A stretch of DNA of 62,808 nucleotides from JARRNJ01 sp037385045. GTDB lineage: Bacteria > Pseudomonadota > Gammaproteobacteria > JASBUN01. The notes beneath the pieces were generated by a model. The model was not told the origin of the DNA and made no database searches. It worked only from the letters and a program-made list of their open reading frames with translations. The DNA lies in NCBI GenBank assembly GCA_037385045.1, contig JARRNJ010000022.1:1-62808 (forward strand). The letters run 5' to 3'. Every line of letters begins with the position of its first letter. Position 1 is the stretch's first letter. Shown piece by piece: positions 61,242 to 62,808 of the stretch. A program made the translations under genes and the position numbers.

Positions 61242-61565
61242 ATGATATTGGACGTCTATGTCGAAGACCGGTTGCTTCGGGTGCAGATCCCGCCTCAAGT
61301 CATGGAACAGGGCGAAGATTTTTTCGCCATGATGGACCGGGACATGGACAAGGGCTGGCGCATGGGGCCGACGTACATTGAAAACCCCGACACCACCCAG
61401 CGCGCGCAAATTGCCGCCTGGAAAATGCTCACCGCGATCGATACGGAAAACGACAGGCTGCTCAATCTCCTGGCCGGCTACATCGTGAGCCGCGTACCGG
61501 GAGTCACCGCCGTGCGCCTGGCCAATGACGGCGACGTGAACAGCACCGAGATCGTCACCCGGTAG
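61242..61565 (+). CDS. Uncharacterised 107-aa protein
   Basis: Family not recognised. Good ribosome site (GAGGGG, 8 nt before the ATG at 61242) and a TACAAT -10-like sequence near 61200. The protein is acidic and probably alpha-helical, with an N-terminal beta segment (ILDVYVEDRLLRVQI) and a mid-region WRMGPTYIENPDT. No signal peptide. Its 3' end overlaps the convergent thioredoxin-like gene by 11 bp. Confidence 0.72.
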   Translation: MILDVYVEDRLLRVQIPPQVMEQGEDFFAMMDRDMDKGWRMGPTYIENPDTTQRAQIAAWKMLTAIDTENDRLLNLLAGYIVSRVPGVTAVRLANDGDVNSTEIVTR

Positions 61566-61857
61566 CGCCCCGTGCATCCAGGTGGGCAGCCAGGAACCGA
61601 TCCACGGCACCGGCCGGACGCGCCCCGCTGAAGCGCCCCAACTCCTCGCCGTCGGCGAACAGGATGACGGTGGGAAAACCGCGCACCCGGTAACGTCCGG
61701 CCAGTTTCATGTTGTCGTCGACCTCGACCCTGGCCAACCACACGGTGCCGGCGCGCTGCGTCACGACCCGCTCCAGCACCGGAGCCAGCACCTGCTGCCC
61801 GAAATCGGCCAAGGTGACGTCAAAAATCCATGCGCTTGTATTCGTGGTACTGGACAT
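61555..61857 (-). CDS. Thioredoxin-like protein lacking the CxxC segment (CnoX-like)
   Basis: The 100-aa protein matches thioredoxin/CnoX-type domains on both sides of a gap. IFDVTLADFGQQVL aligns with the first helix region and APVLERVV with the helix after the active site, but the ~23 residues between them (strand beta plus the WCGPC motif) are absent, in frame. The later RVRGFPTVILFADGE block with cis-Pro is intact. The junction lies in a short GTGCTGG direct repeat. Redox activity is not possible; the protein may be non-functional or a holdase-type relic. Confidence 0.7.
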   Translation of the reverse strand: MSSTTNTSAWIFDVTLADFGQQVLAPVLERVVTQRAGTVWLARVEVDDNMKLAGRYRVRGFPTVILFADGEELGRFSGARPAGAVDRFLAAHLDARGATG

Positions 61858-61989
61858 GATCGCTGGATAACCCGGTATTGACCTGGCGGCGGCGGATGGT
61901 AGCACAATGGGCGCTCACGCGCCGCGGCCGACGTCCAACCGGCTGGCCCCCGGCGCAGCATCCCGTTCCAGAGCCAGCAGGAGTGGATC

Positions 61990-62409
61990 ATGTTCCAGAA
62001 ACGGCTTCGAGTCGCCACGCGCGGACGCGGCAGCCATGAAGTCACCCAGGCCGTACAGGAAGCGGTTGCCGAATCCGGCGTGCACGCCGGACTGGCGCAC
62101 GTGTTCGTGCACCACACCAGCGCTTCCCTGATGTTGTGCGAGAACGCGGACCCGGAAGTCCGCCGCGACCTTGAGCGGTTCATGAACCGGCTGGTCCCCG
62201 ACGGCGACCCGCTGTTTCGCCACAATGCGGAAGGGCCCGACGACATGCCGGCGCACGTTCGCACGGTGCTGACCCAGACCGGCATCACCCTCCCCGTCAC
62301 CGGCGCGCGCTGTGCCCTCGGCACCTGGCAGGGAATCTACCTGTGGGAGCACCGCACCTCGCCCCATCACCGCTCGCTCACGGTGACCGTCTATGGTGAC
62401 GGCCCCTGA
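61990..62409 (+). CDS. YjbQ family protein (UPF0047)
   Basis: A 139-aa protein of the UPF0047/YjbQ family, annotated in E. coli as having weak thiamine-phosphate synthase activity. The family motifs HHTSASL, CENADPEV, HNAEGPDDMPAH and GTWQGIYLWEHR are present; the histidines are likely metal ligands. The physiological role is not settled. Confidence 0.92.
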   Translation: MFQKRLRVATRGRGSHEVTQAVQEAVAESGVHAGLAHVFVHHTSASLMLCENADPEVRRDLERFMNRLVPDGDPLFRHNAEGPDDMPAHVRTVLTQTGITLPVTGARCALGTWQGIYLWEHRTSPHHRSLTVTVYGDGP

Positions 62410-62433
62410 TCCCGGGCAGGCTAAGCGCCCGCC

Positions 62434-62808
62434 TCAGGCCTCGGCGAAAATGTAGGCGATCCACGATTCCTGATTCTCCACCTCGGTGACTTCCGTGTAG
62501 CGGCCGGTACCCTGCAGGTACTCGTCGTCCTCGTCGGTGTCCTCGAATTCCTCCCAGAACACGTGCACCCTGGAGAACCCCGCCTCGCCGAGCAGCTCGC
62601 CCAGCTCCGGCAGGCTCCAAAGACGCCACTCGTAGGTGAAGGCGCGATCGAGCCGCGAGCCGTCGGCAAAAGCGAAATGAATATGGCATACCGTCTCATT
62701 GGTGACGGGGTTGAACTTCTCCTGCTCCCAGACATAGGAAGCGATGTCGCCGTCGATTTCGCGTTCCTCTTCCAGGACGGCGGGCCCGAGGCGATCGACG
62801 TCCTGGAA
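62434..62808 (-). CDS. SAM-dependent methyltransferase, C-terminal part (runs off window)
   Basis: The frame is open from the window's right edge to TGA at 62434-62436, 124 residues. It carries the C-terminal half of a class I methyltransferase: FAFADGS, EWRLWSLPELGELLGEAGF and a terminal ESWIAYIFAEA, the pattern of a proteobacterial family with a helix-strand end. The SAM-binding N-terminus is outside the window, so the substrate cannot be judged. Confidence 0.72.
   Translation of the reverse strand, partial: FQDVDRLGPAVLEEEREIDGDIASYVWEQEKFNPVTNETVCHIHFAFADGSRLDRAFTYEWRLWSLPELGELLGEAGFSRVHVFWEEFEDTDEDDEYLQGTGRYTEVTEVENQESWIAYIFAEA

Noticed and set aside
60726..61610. Two long opposing ORFs (294 and 278 codons) taken as full-length genes
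   Set aside because: Only their ends look real: the Hpt protein (start 61094) on the minus strand and the 107-aa protein (start 61242) on the plus strand, each with a good ribosome site. The remainder is composition-driven.

Overview
The window is a GC-rich chromosomal stretch from a gammaproteobacterium. The gene pairs ptsP-rppH, phoB-phoR, ampD-ampE, thiD-thiE-hemL and argE-argA are typical of that class. A PPi-dependent phosphofructokinase, an H+-pumping pyrophosphatase and a DsrE-like lipoprotein point, by inference, towards an autotrophic or sulfur-oxidising lineage (Chromatiales/Ectothiorhodospirales-like). Nearly all of it is core metabolism. I saw no phage, plasmid, transposase, CRISPR array or tRNA.

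Layout. 1-480: 5' end of a 16S rRNA gene (minus strand) with leader, boxA and a near-consensus stringent promoter. 0.5-8.7 kb: tyrS, mepM, anmK, gltA, erpA, bactofilin, a DUF6776-type protein and argC. 8.75-13.4 kb: a candidate small RNA or argC leader, a ClC exchanger, a TlpA-like thioredoxin, hemJ, a truncated yggX, an L-amino-acid-ligase-like ATP-grasp gene and a HesB/IscA protein. 13.5-18.4 kb: ptsP, rppH, a HAD phosphatase and an MBL hydrolase. 18.45-21.1 kb: a promoter and cobalamin riboswitch before a TonB protein and a PduO-type adenosyltransferase. 21.4-25.7 kb: HDOD protein, thioredoxin-like protein, ampD, ampE and a ROK kinase. 26-29.8 kb: SH3/coiled-coil membrane protein and phoB-phoR-phoU with a Pho box. 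29.8-35 kb: a broken ilvD, an RLAN-RimK ATP-grasp ligase, a GNAT-C39 peptidase protein and a cereblon-like CULT protein. 35-41.2 kb: argE, argA, an orphan gene, an O-methyltransferase, cpdA, a class II aldolase, rubredoxin and DUF5063. 41.5-51.9 kb: thiD, thiE, hemL, a DedA-PAP2-LssY fusion, a Lon-N protein, ubiX, mpl, cfa and a cardiolipin-synthase-like gene. 52-59.4 kb: DsrE lipoprotein, adk with a histone-H1-like tail, pfp, hppA, ppa and two uncharacterised genes. 59.4-62.8 kb: moaE, moaD, moaC, an Hpt protein, a thioredoxin-like protein without CxxC, yjbQ and a partial methyltransferase.

Functional themes. Peptidoglycan turnover and recycling are represented by mepM, anmK, ampD and mpl. 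Arginine biosynthesis is represented by argC, argE and argA at dispersed positions. Pyrophosphate and adenylate metabolism is concentrated at 52.7-58.8 kb. B12 use is under riboswitch control. The points most worth a second look are: the adenylate kinase carrying nine lysine-rich hexapeptide repeats; a bacterial cereblon (CULT) protein with a complete tri-tryptophan cage beside an uncharacterised RimK/GNAT-C39 pair; the candidate small RNA with an (AAN)n tract upstream of argC; and three damaged genes (yggX, ilvD and a thioredoxin).
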